Part shown: one piece after another, positions 11,590 through 23,339 of the stretch
Layout: each line of letters starts with the position of its first letter
Position numbering within the stretch: the first letter of the stretch is position 1
Assembly (NCBI GenBank): GCA_022376925.1
Contig: JAIOJX010000004.1
Coordinates: 122,041,123-122,105,122 of the forward strand
Length of the DNA stretch: 64,000 bases
Direction: 5' to 3'
Origin: Tragulus kanchil
Taxonomy: Eukaryota; Chordata; Mammalia; Artiodactyla; Tragulidae
Notes under the pieces: model-generated
What the model was told of the DNA's origin: nothing
The model's input: only the letters and a program-made list of their open reading frames with translations
Database searches by the model: none
Translations under genes and position numbers: made by a program

Positions 11590-11773
11590 AAATGAGCTCT
11601 CTTAAACAATGGTATTGGGAGTATGAAATACAGCTTTCCTATATAGCAATTTAACAATAGCTATCAAAAGCCTCAAATATGTTTAAAACTGTTACAATGA
11701 TCCCACTTCTAAGGCTTTTTCCTAATATGTAAACTGAAATGTAGATAAAGTTATATACAATAGTATTCATTGA
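11590..11773 (+). repeat. Ancient L1 3' fragment, left part
   Basis: The segment parallels the end of ORF2 in old mammalian L1: '...agcaatttaacaatagctat', 'caatgatcccacttctaagg', then 'atacaatagtattcattg'. The same element resumes after the BovB insertion with 'tggcattaatactggaaata'. BovB therefore landed in a pre-existing L1. Confidence 0.65.
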
Positions 11774-13860
11774 GGAAAGGCAAAAAGGCAAAATGGTTGT
11801 TTGAGGAGGCCTTACAAACAGCTGAGAAAAGACGAGATGCTAAAAGCAAAGGAGAAAAGGAAAAACATACCCATCCAAATGCAGAGCACCAGAGAATAGC
11901 AAGGAGAGATGAGAAAGCCTTCTTAAGTGAAAAATACAAAGAGGAAAGTAACAGAATGGAAAAGACTAGAGATCTCTAATTTTCTCTTCAGGAAAATTAG
12001 AGATATCAAGGGAACATTTCATGCAAATATAGGCATAATAAAGGACAGAAATGGTATTAACAGAAGCAGAAGATACTAAGAAGAGATGGCAAAAATACAC
12101 AGAACTATACAAAAAAAGATCTTAATGAGGCGGATGACCACGATGGTGTGATCACTCACCTAGAGCCAGATATCTTAGAGTGGACAGTCAAGTGGGCCCT
12201 AGAAAGCATTACTATGGACAAAGCTAGTGGAGGTGATGGAATTCAAGCTGAGCTATTTCAAATCTTAAAAGACGATGCTGTTAAAGTGCTACACTCGATA
12301 TGCCAGCACATCTGCAAAACTCAGTAGTGGCCATAGGGCTGGAAAAGATCAATTTTCATTCCAATCCCAAAGAAGGGAAATGCCAAAAAATGTTCTAACT
12401 ACCATACCATTGCACTCATTTCACATGCTAGCAAAGTAATGCATAAAATCTTCCAGGCTAGGTTTCAACAGTACGTGGACTGAGAACTTCCAGACATACA
12501 ACCTGGGTTTAGAAAAAACAGGAACCAGAGATCAAATTGCCAATATCCTCTAGATCCTAGAAAGAGCAAGGGAATTCCAGAAAAACATCTACTTCTGCTT
12601 CAGTGACTACACCAAAGCCTTTGACTGTGTGGACCACAACAAATTGTGGAAAATGCTGAAAGAGACAGGAATGCCAGACCACATTACTGGCCTCCTACAA
12701 AACCTGTATGCAGGACAAGAAGAAAAAGAACTGGACATTGGAAAATGGACTGGTTCCAAATTGGGAAAGGAGTATACCAATGAAATCCCACTTCTAAGGC
12801 TTTTTCCTAATATGTAAACTGAAATGTAGATAAAGTTATATACAATAGTATTCATTGAGGAAAGGCAAAAAGGCAAAATGGTTGTTTGAGGAGGCCTTAC
12901 AAACAGCTGAGAAAAGACGAGATGCTAAAAGCAAAGGAGAAAAGGAAAAACATACCCATCCAAATGCAGAGCACCAGAGAATAGCAAGGAGAGATGAGAA
13001 AGCCTTCTTAAGTGAAAAATACAAAGAGGAAAGTAACAGAATGGAAAAGACTAGAGATCTCTAATTTTCTCTTCAGGAAAATTAGAGATATCAAGGGAAC
13101 ATTTCATGCAAATATAGGCATAATAAAGGACAGAAATGGTATTAACAGAAGCAGAAGATACTAAGAAGAGATGGCAAAAATACACAGAACTATACAAAAA
13201 AAGATCTTAATGAGGCGGATGACCACGATGGTGTGATCACTCACCTAGAGCCAGATATCTTAGAGTGGACAGTCAAGTGGGCCCTAGAAAGCATTACTAT
13301 GGACAAAGCTAGTGGAGGTGATGGAATTCAAGCTGAGCTATTTCAAATCTTAAAAGACGATGCTGTTAAAGTGCTACACTCGATATGCCAGCACATCTGC
13401 AAAACTCAGTAGTGGCCATAGGGCTGGAAAAGATCAATTTTCATTCCAATCCCAAAGAAGGGAAATGCCAAAAAATGTTCTAACTACCATACCATTGCAC
13501 TCATTTCACATGCTAGCAAAGTAATGCATAAAATCTTCCAGGCTAGGTTTCAACAGTACGTGGACTGAGAACTTCCAGACATACAACCTGGGTTTAGAAA
13601 AAACAGGAACCAGAGATCAAATTGCCAATATCCTCTAGATCCTAGAAAGAGCAAGGGAATTCCAGAAAAACATCTACTTCTGCTTCAGTGACTACACCAA
13701 AGCCTTTGACTGTGTGGACCACAACAAATTGTGGAAAATGCTGAAAGAGACAGGAATGCCAGACCACATTACTGGCCTCCTACAAAACCTGTATGCAGGA
13801 CAAGAAGAAAAAGAACTGGACATTGGAAAATGGACTGGTTCCAAATTGGGAAAGGAGTAT
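11701..13860. repeat. Direct duplication 3: two ~1,075-bp copies inside the BovB region
   Basis: Copies run 11701-12775 and 12786-13860. They are separated by ten bases, accaatgaaa, that look like a noisy rendering of the sequence left of copy 1 (acaatga). The repeated unit starts in the old host L1 and ends inside the BovB RT, so it follows no element boundary. Confidence 0.93.
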
Positions 13861-14735
13861 GTCAAGACTGTATATTTTCACCCTGCTTATTTAATTTATA
13901 TGCAGAGTACATCATGCAAAATGAAGCAGAAGTTGGAATCAAGATTGCTGGGAAATATATCAATAACTTCAGATATGCAGATGACACCACCCTTATGGCA
14001 GAAAGCAAAGAGGAACTAAAAAGCCTCTTGGTGAAGGTGAACGGAAAGAGTGAAAATGCTGGCCTAAAACTGAGCATTCAAAAAGCAAAGACCATGTCAT
14101 ATGGTCCACCACTTCATGGCAAATAGATGGGCAAATAACATTAACAGTGACAGACTTTATTTTCTTGAGCCCCATAATCACTGTGGCCATGAAATACAAA
14201 GACACTTGCTCCTTGGAAGAAAAACTATGGCAAACCTAGACAGAGTATTCAAAAGCAGAGATATCACTTTGGCAACAGAAGTCCATATGGTCAAAGTTAT
14301 GGTTTTCCCAGTAGTCATGCATGTGAGATCTGGACCATAAAGAAGGCTGAGTGCCAAAGAATTGATGCCTTTGAACTATGATGTTGGAGTAGACTCCTGA
14401 AAATCCCTTGGACTGCAAGGAAATCAAACCAGTCAGCTCTAAAGCAGATCAGCTCTGAATATCCATTGGAAGGACTGATGTTGACGCTGAAGCTCCAATA
14501 CTTTGCACCTGAAGCAAAGAGATGACTCATTGGAAAAGACCCTGATGTTGGGGAAACTGGAAGGCAAAAGGAGAAGGGAAAGACAGAGGACAAGATGGCT
14601 GGATGGCATCACTGAGTCAATGGACATGATTTTGAGCTAGCTCTGGGAGGTGGTGAAGGACAGAGAAGGCTGGTGTGTTGCTGTCCACGGGGTCACAAAG
14701 AGTCAGACATGACTGAGTGGCTAAACTGAACTGAT
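11774..14735 (+). mobile_element. BovB (RTE) LINE, 5'-truncated, inflated by duplication 3
   Basis: It begins with the 'caaaatggttgtttgaggag' region of BovB and ends after 'gtcacaaagagtcagacatg' and 'tggctaaactgaactg', the typical BovB/Bov-tA-like 3' end. A short target duplication is visible (attcattg at the left edge, and attcattg again at 14736-14743), matching continuous host L1 sequence on both sides. The true length is about 1.9 kb once the 1,085-bp duplication is collapsed. BovB supplies the retrotransposition machinery used by Bov-tA SINEs. Confidence 0.88.
11970..14620 (+). pseudogene. BovB reverse transcriptase, decayed
   Basis: The LINE's polymerase region, which encoded the reverse transcriptase that copies BovB RNA at the target site. 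Fragments in several frames show the family: 'KAFDCVDHNKLWKMLKE' and 'MPDHITGLLQNLYAGQE' before the RT core, then 'FNLYAEYIMQNEAE', then 'RYADDTTLMAESKEEL', which contains the YADD catalytic box. In-frame stops (for example in 'actcagtagtggccatag'), frameshifts and missing blocks abolish any product. The first half is present twice because of the assembly duplication. The 101- and 131-codon frames at 13714-14126 are two frames of the same relic, not two genes. Confidence 0.85.
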
Positions 14736-14743
14736 TCATTGTG

Positions 14744-14790
14744 GCATTAATACTGGAAATAACGTTGATGTCCAAAAATAAAGAACTTTT
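14744..14790 (+). repeat. Ancient L1 3' fragment, middle part
   Basis: Continuation of the L1 broken by BovB: 'tggcattaatactggaaata' and 'gttgatgtccaaaaa' parallel the L1 blocks for 'cagcattattgtaatagc...aacctaaatgtccatc'. It is interrupted again by the Bov-tA at 14801. Confidence 0.6.
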
Positions 14791-14800
14791 TAAGTAAATA

Positions 14801-15015
14801 TGGGCTTCCCTGGTGGCTCAGTGATAAAGAATCTGCCTCCAATGCAGAAGTCTCAGGAGACACAGGTTCAATTTTGGGACTGGAAGATCCCCTGGAGAAG
14901 GGAATGACAACCCACTCCAGTATTTTTGCCTGGAGAATCCCACAGACAGAGGAGCCTTGAAGGCTACAGTCCACAGTGGCACAAAGAGTCGGACACAACG
15001 GAAGGAACAGAGCAC
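14801..15015 (+). mobile_element. Bov-tA SINE
   Basis: A full-length copy from 'tgggcttccctggtggctca' through 'acaacccactccagtatttt' to 'gagtcggacacaacg'. A perfect 10-bp target duplication, taagtaaata, flanks it (14791-14800 and 15016-15025). Confidence 0.92.
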
Positions 15016-15025
15016 TAAGTAAATA

Positions 15026-15190
15026 GCCACGTTCAGTGTGATAAAATACCGCTTATTAGTTTAAAATGATGTCACAGAAAACCATTTAACAGCATTAGAA
15101 AGTGTTCTTGATGTTTCAGTACATGAAAAATGAGCTTACTTTTCATTTCAGTAAGTATGATAAAATCACAATTTATAAATTCTATAAATG
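15026..15190 (+). repeat. Ancient L1 3' fragment, right part
   Basis: After the SINE the old L1 seems to continue: 'aaaatgatgtcacagaaaac' and 'agaaagtgttcttgatgttt' parallel the 'aaaaatgatgt...aaatgttcatgata' blocks at the end of old L1. The fit is loose and the right end is uncertain. Confidence 0.45.
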
Positions 15191-15344
15191 TATAGAAAAA
15201 GAACTCAGCATATATCCTATAGATATGTACTTCCCATATCTGGAAAATAGAGACTACTCAAAGTTAATTTTGAACCTACTTAGAAGTTTTCTCACCTAAA
15301 AATATCCTACATCTCTATATAGAACATTCCCTGAATCAATGGTA

Positions 15345-15470
15345 AAGTTTAGATATGCTATGAGCTCTTTAAAGGAGGGAGTTTTGTTTTCTTTTGCTTT
15401 TCAGGTTTTGATCTACAGAATCTAGCACAGTGCCTAGCACATTTGTTATATATATTAATAAATGAAAGAA
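15345..15470 (+). repeat. L2-like 3' end relic
   Basis: 'gagctctttaaaggaggga' followed by 'agcacagtgcctagcaca' and 'taataaatgaa' matches the layout of the L2 LINE 3' end (gagctccttgagggcag ... cacagtgcctggcaca ... aataaatg). It is repeated at about 16500-16625 by duplication 4. Confidence 0.6.
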
Positions 15471-15769
15471 AAAATTAATGGCATTTGGATAGGCTGTGCC
15501 TTTTAAAAGCATATTCACCTGAATGACTTTTTCAAGTATTCTTCCCCTTTTCAGTATTAATCATTTGAGATCATGTGAAATACAGAAAAAATGTTTTCAT
15601 CCATTTAAGACTTTCCTCACCCTATTTTCTTCTGCTGCTGGCTCTTTTCACCTTCTGTCAGCCTCCTATAAGGATTAACAGTTTGACATCCTTTCCTGAA
15701 ACTGATTTTCCTTTATTTCAGCATTTACTATGTGCTACTTGAATTACTTTTGTGCATGGGTATAGCCTT

Positions 15770-15865
15770 CAGTAGACTGACTTCCTTAAAGGCAGCTAAC
15801 ATTTTCCCTCTGTGGTGCTTAGAACAAAGTAAGTTCTCAATAATGTCTATTCTGTGCATGAAAAA
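15770..15865 (+). repeat. L2-like 3' end relic (second)
   Basis: 'agtagactgacttccttaaa', 'gtggtgcttagaacaaagta' and 'ctcaataatgtct' follow the same L2 3' order at higher divergence. Repeated near 16925-17020 by duplication 4. Confidence 0.45.
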
Positions 15866-17323
15866 ATGAATGAGTTGTGCTATTAGATTGTTAGCTCCTC
15901 AAATCTTTATTTCATTCATTTTGAATATCTCACTATGCTTCTCATATTTGCATTGAGATATTTTATAGAGATAAGTAAGTTCCAAGTATTAATTTGTTCC
16001 AACTGCTCCCAACTCACCAAATTCTCTCCCTTGGTTCTCTCTACTCAACTTTAGTATAGAAGCATCACCTACAATGGGAAAATAACAAAGGACTATGAAC
16101 ACTGAAGAGTTTAGATACAGAATTGCAGGTTGAACTATTCTGTACTTAGAGGAACTCAACTAGAGATGAGAAAATGATAGTCTCTAAAAACTGAAGGGAA
16201 ATGAAAAGAATAAAAACAATTCAGTGTTTGGAGATGGATAAGGCTGTTCAGTGAAGGGCGAGTTGTCTAATATCTGTGGTGCTCTTTTGAATAATTATAA
16301 TTCAGTAGAATGTTTGTAGGTCCTTTATTTAAGTAATGAAAAACTTGTCTTTCATGAGGAATAATTGTAACATTATAGGAAATTGTATCCACCAAAGTGG
16401 GATTAAGTGAGTCAGTTTAGGGCTGTTCAATATGCCTATTACACATATTCTGACTATGAAATGAACAAATAAATAGTTGTTTTCCCTGAATCAATGGTAA
16501 AGTTTAGATATGCTATGAGCTCTTTAAAGGAGGGAGTTTTGTTTTCTTTTGCTTTTCAGGTTTTGATCTACAGAATCTAGCACAGTGCCTAGCACATTTG
16601 TTATATATATTAATAAATGAAAGAAAAAATTAATGGCATTTGGATAGGCTGTGCCTTTTAAAAGCATATTCACCTGAATGACTTTTTCAAGTATTCTTCC
16701 CCTTTTCAGTATTAATCATTTGAGATCATGTGAAATACAGAAAAAATGTTTTCATCCATTTAAGACTTTCCTCACCCTATTTTCTTCTGCTGCTGGCTCT
16801 TTTCACCTTCTGTCAGCCTCCTATAAGGATTAACAGTTTGACATCCTTTCCTGAAACTGATTTTCCTTTATTTCAGCATTTACTATGTGCTACTTGAATT
16901 ACTTTTGTGCATGGGTATAGCCTTCAGTAGACTGACTTCCTTAAAGGCAGCTAACATTTTCCCTCTGTGGTGCTTAGAACAAAGTAAGTTCTCAATAATG
17001 TCTATTCTGTGCATGAAAAAATGAATGAGTTGTGCTATTAGATTGTTAGCTCCTCAAATCTTTATTTCATTCATTTTGAATATCTCACTATGCTTCTCAT
17101 ATTTGCATTGAGATATTTTATAGAGATAAGTAAGTTCCAAGTATTAATTTGTTCCAACTGCTCCCAACTCACCAAATTCTCTCCCTTGGTTCTCTCTACT
17201 CAACTTTAGTATAGAAGCATCACCTACAATGGGAAAATAACAAAGGACTATGAACACTGAAGAGTTTAGATACAGAATTGCAGGTTGAACTATTCTGTAC
17301 TTAGAGGAACTCAACTAGAGATG

Positions 17324-19373
17324 AGAAAATGATAGTCTCTAAAAACTGAAGGGAAATGAAAAGAATAAAAACAATTCAGTGTTTGGAGATGGATAAGGCT
17401 GTTCAGTGAAGGGCGTAGTTGTCTAATATCTGTGGTGCTCTTTTGAATAATTATAATTCAGTAGAATGTTTGTAGGTCCTTTATTTAAGTAATGAAAAAC
17501 TTGTCTTTCATGAGGAATAATTGTAACATTATAGGAAATTGTATCCACCAAAGTGGGATTAAGTGAGTCAGTTTAGGGCTGTTCAATATGCCTATTACAC
17601 ATATTCTGACTATGAAATGAACAAATAAATAGTTGTTTTCCTTGTCATTTTTAAATAGTTTGAAAGTTGCTAACTGTATCACACAGTGCAAAATAAGCTA
17701 TACAAATTCTTAGCTAACATAGGCAAAATCAATTCCCATAAATATGTTATTATCATGCTTTGCTGATTTATAGAAATACATACTGCCTACATCTGTGTCC
17801 AAATTCACACCACTAAATGTATTTTAGACTTCACTTTCAAATCCTAATGCTTACTTAGTTTTGTTTCATAGCATTGATTATTGGTTGGTTGACATTTCAG
17901 AACTCAACTGCAAAGAGCTGAGTTATCCATATTCTTCGTCTCATAACATCTTATCTTTATCAGCCATGTAAATCAGTTCTCGTTTACTTTTCCCTTCTTG
18001 TCCATCTCCAATTTCATTTCTCCCTTTCCACAGACATTAGTATTAATATATCTGAAACATGTTCATAAATATCCATATGTGCTTATAAAATAATGTTATT
18101 TATATATTATTTCTTTCACTTATACAAATGCTTTGATATGGATATAATTCTGTCAGACTCTGTTTCAAAACTGTCATTTTAATATTTATCTACAGAGATA
18201 TAAACATCCACATGCATGAACAATATTAGAATCTCAACAAAGATATAGAAAATATAAAAAAGAATCAAGAAACTGAACAATTCAGTAAATGAACTGAAAA
18301 TTTCACTAGAGAGTTACAGCATCAAACTTGACCAAACAGAGAGTATAAACAAGTCACACATGCAGAAAATGATAGTCTCTAAAACTGAAGGAAATGAAAA
18401 GAATAAAACAATTCAGTGTTTGGAGATGGATAAGGCTGTTCAGTGAAGGCGAGTTGTCTAATATCTGTGGTGCTCTTTTGAATAATTATAATTCAGTAGT
18501 ATGTTTGTAGGTCCTTTATTTAAGTAATGAAAACTTGTCTTTCATGAGGAATAATTGTAACATTATAGGAAATTGTATCCACCAAAGTGGGATTAAGTGA
18601 GTCAGTTTAGGGCTGTTCAATATGCCTATTACACATATTCTGACTATGAAATGAACAAATAAATAGTTGTTTTCCTTGTCATTTTTAAATAGTTTGAAAG
18701 TTGCTAACTGTATCACACAGTGCAAAATAAGCTATACAAATTCTTAGCTAACATAGGCAAAATCAATTCCCATAAATATGTTATTATCATGCTTTGCTGA
18801 TTTATAGAAATACATACTGCCTACATCTGTGTCCAAATTCACACCACTAAATGTATTTTAGACTTCACTTTCAAATCCTAATGCTTACTTAGTTTTGTTT
18901 CATAGCATTGATTATTGGTTGGTTGACATTTCAGAACTCAACTGCAAAGAGCTGAGTTATCCATATTCTTCGTCTCATAACATCTTATCTTTATCAGCCA
19001 TGTAAATCAGTTCTCGTTTACTTTTCCCTTCTTGTCCATCTCCAATTTCATTTCTCCTTTCCACAGACATTAGTATTAATATATCTGAAACATGTTCATA
19101 AATATCCATATGTGCTTATAAAATAATGTTATTTATATATTATTTCTTTCACTTATACAAATGCTTTGATATGGATATAATTCTGTCAGACTCTGTTTCA
19201 AAACTGTCATTTTAATATTTATCTACAGAGATATAAACATCCACATGCATGAACAATATTAGAATCTCAACAAAGATATAGAAAATATAAAAAAGAATCA
19301 AGAAACTGAACAATTCAGTAAATGAACTGAAAATTTCACTAGAGAGTTACAGCATCAAACTTGACCAAACAGA
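17324..19373. repeat. Direct duplication 5: two ~1,020-bp copies with homopolymer errors
   Basis: Copies run 17324-18341 and 18364-19373, separated by about 22 bases of noisy filler. In the first 100 bases of the second copy, homopolymers are shorter: ctctaaaaac becomes ctctaaaac, gaaggg becomes gaagg, taaaaac becomes taaaac, gaagggcg becomes gaaggcg. The rest is nearly identical. Runs of homopolymer loss at one end are typical of unpolished single-molecule reads. Confidence 0.93.
17642..19229. other. AT-rich intergenic DNA, no gene recognised
   Basis: Largely occupied by the two halves of duplication 5. The 68- and 69-codon minus-strand frames at 17485 and 18516 are the same accidental frame seen twice. 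Confidence 0.45.
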
Positions 19374-20245
19374 AGAAACAATAAGTGAATTCAAATACAA
19401 GTCACTGAAACTATCCAGGCGGAGAAGAAAAAAGAATTTAAAAAAAAAAAAAGAAAATCTTAGGGGCTTATGCAATGCTATCAAGAGTATGAAAATAAAC
19501 ATTGTGGGGGTCCCAGAAGGAAAAAGAGAGAGAAAAGAGGCAGAAAGCCTAATTAAAGAAACAATGGTCAAAACTACTCAAACCTGGGGAAGGTAGTAGG
19601 CACAAAAGACTCAAATACAAGTTATTCAAATAAGCCCACACTAGCATATCTTATAAACACACTGTCAGAAATCAGAAGCAAAGAAATAATTCTGAAAGAA
19701 ACAGCAGAACAGCAATTAATCATCTATTCAGAAATCCAAGAAAATTATCAGTGAAGCCATAGAGACCAGCCAGAATGGAATGATATACTCAAAGTGGTAA
19801 AAGAAAAAACTGCCAACCAAAAATAATCTATTTCACAAAAGAATACTTTAACACTTCAATGATGTATAAATCACTTTTAATTCTGACATAGATGTTAAAA
19901 GACAAAAAGCATTAAAAATTATTATAACTACAAAATGGGTTAGTAGGCACACAATATAAAATATGTAACTTGTAACACCAATAATATAAAGCAGATAAAA
20001 GTGAAAATACAGGAGTTATGTGCGCAATTGAATTTGTTAACAACTTAAATAGTTTTTAGATTCTAGCAACCATAAGATGTTTTATAGAAACCCCATGAGA
20101 GCCAGAAAGAAAACACCTACAGAAAATACATAAGATAAAACTAGAATGTAATCAAAGTATATCATCACAAAATCAATAAAACAATGAAAGCAAGAGATGA
20201 AAAGAGAAACAAAAAAGTTATAAAAGATACAAAGCAATTAAGAAC
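19230..20245 (+). repeat. Old L1-type LINE, ORF1 and inter-ORF region
   Basis: The text follows old mammalian L1/HAL1 ORF1 order: '...aaataaacattgtgggggtc', 'cagaaggaaaaagagagaga', 'gccagaatggaatgatatac', 'actgccaaccaaaaataatc', then a spacer with 'ccataagatgttttatag'. Many stops make it noncoding. It resumes beyond younger insertions at about 22695. Confidence 0.65.
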
Positions 20246-20249
20246 AGTC

Positions 20250-21627
20250 TCTTCAACAAATGGTGCTAGGAAAACTGGACAGCTACATGCAGAAGAATGA
20301 AGTTGGAACATTCCCCGACTCCATACACAAAGGTAAACTCAAAATGGATTAAAACCTAAATGTAAGAAAAGAGACCATAAAACTCTTGGAGGAGAATTTA
20401 GGCAAACACACTCAGTGACATAAATCAAAGCAAGATCTTCTATGACCTGCCCTCTAGAATAACAGAAATAAAAACAAAAATAAATGTGTCGGGCCTAATG
20501 AAACTTAGAAGCTTCTGCACAGCAAAACAAGCTACAAATAAAGTGAACAGACAACCCACAGAATGGGAGAAAATAATAGCAAATGAAACAACAGACAAAG
20601 GACTAATCTCCAAAATATACAAGGAGTTCAGACAACTCAATACTGAAAAAACAGCCAAATCAAAAAATGGGAAAAAGACCTAAAGAGACAACTATCCAAG
20701 GAAGACATACAGATGGCCAAAAACACATGAAGAGATGGTCAACATTGCTTATTACTAGAGAAATGCAAATCAAAACTACAATGAGATATCACCTCATACC
20801 CATCAGAATGGCCACCACCCACAAATCTACAGACAAGAAATGCTGGAGAGGGTGTGGAGAAAAGGGAACACTCTTGCATTGCTGGTGGGAATGTAAATTG
20901 ATACAGCCATTGTGGAAGACAGTATGGAGATTCCTCAAAAAACTAAGAATAGAAGCACCATATGACCCAGCAATCTCACTATTAGGCTTATACCCTGATG
21001 AAATCAAAATTGAAAGAGACACCTGTACCCCAATGTTCATTGCAGCACTCTACACAATAGCTAGAACATAGAAGCCACCTAGATGTCCATCAACAAATGA
21101 ATGGATAAAGAAGCTCTGGTACATATGTACAATGAAATACTTCTCAGCCACAAAAAGAAATGCAGAAGAATCAGTCCTAATTAGGTGGATGAATCTAGAA
21201 CCTATTATACAAAGTGAGATAAGCCAAAAAGAGAAGGACAAACACAGTATACTAACAAATATATAAGGAATCTAGTAAGTTTGCACTGATTAAAATACAC
21301 ACATAGAGCATCATTGGAAAAACAGTCATACAGAATAGACTTATGGACATTAGGGAGACAGAAAAGTGGATGAGAGATATGGAAAGAGCAACACAGAACC
21401 CTATACTATCTTATGTAAAGAGGGAACTATTGTCAATGAACTATGGGTCTAAGGGATCCTACCTGGGGCTATGCGATGGCCTGGAGAGGTAGGATCGGGG
21501 GGAATGGGATATACATATGACTAATCTGGAATTATACATATCTGTAAACAACAAAACTGTAAAATCAAAAAAGCAAAATAAAAAAAACTTGCATTTGTGA
21601 AAAATAATAATAAAAGAAAAAAAGAAA
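20250..21627 (+). mobile_element. Younger L1 3' end (ORF2 C-terminus plus 3' UTR), 5'-truncated
   Basis: It starts abruptly with the ORF2 3' region 'cttcaacaaatggtgctagg' and runs through the ORF2 C-terminal domain to a 3' UTR ending in 'tgtaaacaacaaaactgtaa' and an A-rich tail. It interrupts the older L1, whose sequence stops before it and restarts after it. The C-terminal part and tail appear again at 21671-22739 through duplication 6. Confidence 0.82.
20486..21240 (+). pseudogene. L1 ORF2 C-terminal fragment, broken
   Basis: The distal part of the L1 endonuclease/reverse-transcriptase protein. 'MKLRSFCTAKQATNKVNRQP' and '[15 protein letters not shown]' lie in one frame. '[20 protein letters not shown]', the cysteine motif '[20 protein letters not shown]', and '[14 protein letters not shown]' lie in the next, so a frameshift sits near 20670. 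The cysteine-rich block is the conserved L1 C-terminal zinc-knuckle-like segment. The EN and RT domains are absent because of 5' truncation, and a stop after 'IART' ends the frame at 21071. Not functional. A duplicate image lies at 21734-22308. Confidence 0.85.
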
Positions 21628-22739
21628 TTTACAATATTCCCTATAAATAATTACTTTAAAGGTAAATGATTAATCTCCAAAATATACAAGGAGTTCAGAC
21701 AACTCAATACTGAAAAAACAGCCAAATCAAAAAATGGGAAAAAGACCTAAAGAGACAACTATCCAAGGAAGACATACAGATGGCCAAAAACACATGAAGA
21801 GATGGTCAACATTGCTTATTACTAGAGAAATGCAAATCAAAACTACAATGAGATATCACCTCATACCCATCAGAATGGCCACCACCCACAAATCTACAGA
21901 CAAGAAATGCTGGAGAGGGTGTGGAGAAAAGGGAACACTCTTGCATTGCTGGTGGGAATGTAAATTGATACAGCCATTGTGGAAGACAGTATGGAGATTC
22001 CTCAAAAAACTAAGAATAGAAGCACCATATGACCCAGCAATCTCACTATTAGGCTTATACCCTGATGAAATCAAAATTGAAAGAGACACCTGTACCCCAA
22101 TGTTCATTGCAGCACTCTACACAATAGCTAGAACATAGAAGCCACCTAGATGTCCATCAACAAATGAATGGATAAAGAAGCTCTGGTACATATGTACAAT
22201 GAAATACTTCTCAGCCACAAAAAGAAATGCAGAAGAATCAGTCCTAATTAGGTGGATGAATCTAGAACCTATTATACAAAGTGAGATAAGCCAAAAAGAG
22301 AAGGACAAACACAGTATACTAACAAATATATAAGGAATCTAGTAAGTTTGCACTGATTAAAATACACACATAGAGCATCATTGGAAAAACAGTCATACAG
22401 AATAGACTTATGGACATTAGGGAGACAGAAAAGTGGATGAGAGATATGGAAAGAGCAACACAGAACCCTATACTATCTTATGTAAAAGAGGGAACTATTG
22501 TCAATGCACTATGGGTCTAAGGGATCCTACCTGGGGGCTATGCGATGGCCTGGAGAGGTAGGATCGGGGGGAATGGGATATACATATGACTAATCTGGAA
22601 TTATACATATCTGTAAACAACAAAACTGTAAAATCAAAAAAGCAAAATAAAAAAAACTTGCATTTGTGAAAAATAATAATAAAAGAAAAAAAGAAATTTA
22701 CAATATTCCCTATAAATAATTACTTTAAAGGTAAATGAT
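20604..22739. repeat. Direct duplication 6: two ~1,067-bp copies
   Basis: Copies run 20604-21670 and 21671-22739, sharing 'taatctccaa' at the joint. The differences are a few single-base changes, including homopolymer length (gtaaagagg versus gtaaaagagg, ctggggc versus ctgggggc). The unit crosses the boundary between the younger L1 and the older L1. Confidence 0.93.
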
Positions 22740-22792
22740 TAATCTCCAATCAAAAGACATAGGGTAGCTGAATGGATTTTTTTAAAGATCAA
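22695..22792 (+). repeat. Old L1, continued
   Basis: 'aaataattactttaaaggta' and 'tcaaaagacatagggtagct' followed by 'gaatggatt' correspond to the start of ORF2/EN in the same old L1 as 19230. It is cut again by the next L1 insertion. Confidence 0.6.
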
Positions 22793-23339
22793 AAAAACAT
22801 ATATATAATGGAATATTTCTCAGCCATAAAAAGAAATACAGAAGGATCAGTCCTAATGAGGTGGATGAACCTAGAATCTATTATACAAAGGGAAGTAAGT
22901 CAAAAAGTAAAGGACCAACACAGTATATTAGCACATATATATGATATCTAGTAAGGTGGTACTGATAAATACACACACAGCAGCAGCGATGGAGAAACAG
23001 GCAGAGAGAACAGACCTATGGACACCTGAGGGAAGGAAGATTGGGTGAGAAGTGTGGAAAGAGTAACATGAGAACCTATGTAAAAGAGATGACCATTGTG
23101 ATTAAGCTGCAAGGCTAAGGGGAACTTACATGGGGGCTATGCATCAACCTTGGGTGGGGTTGGACAGGGGGAAAAGGGAGAGGGCTTGGGTGGGAATGGT
23201 TGGGGATATACCTATGACTGTTTGGGGATAATGTATAGCTGTAAACAACAAAACTCTGTAAAAGACGTATAACAATAACTTCGCGGTACACCTGAAACTA
23301 ATACAACATTGTAAAACAACCAAACCCCAATTTAAAAAA
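22793..23339 (+). mobile_element. L1 3' end, 5'-truncated
   Basis: A 3'-UTR-only insertion. It contains 'ggaatatttctcagccataa', 'cctatggacacctgagggaa', a G-rich stretch (gggtggggttggacaggggg), 'aacaacaaaactctgtaaaa', and ends 'caaccaaaccccaattt' plus A-run. The host L1 text continues right after it with 'tgctgcttgcaagagactaa'. Confidence 0.82.

Larger units (their letters stand above)
15327..17641. repeat. Direct duplication 4: two ~1,155-bp copies
   Basis: Copies run 15327-16481 and 16482-17641. They differ by one inserted base ('gggcgagttg' versus 'gggcgtagttg'). The last roughly 300 bp of the unit also belong to duplication 5, so that part appears three times in the window. Confidence 0.93.
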
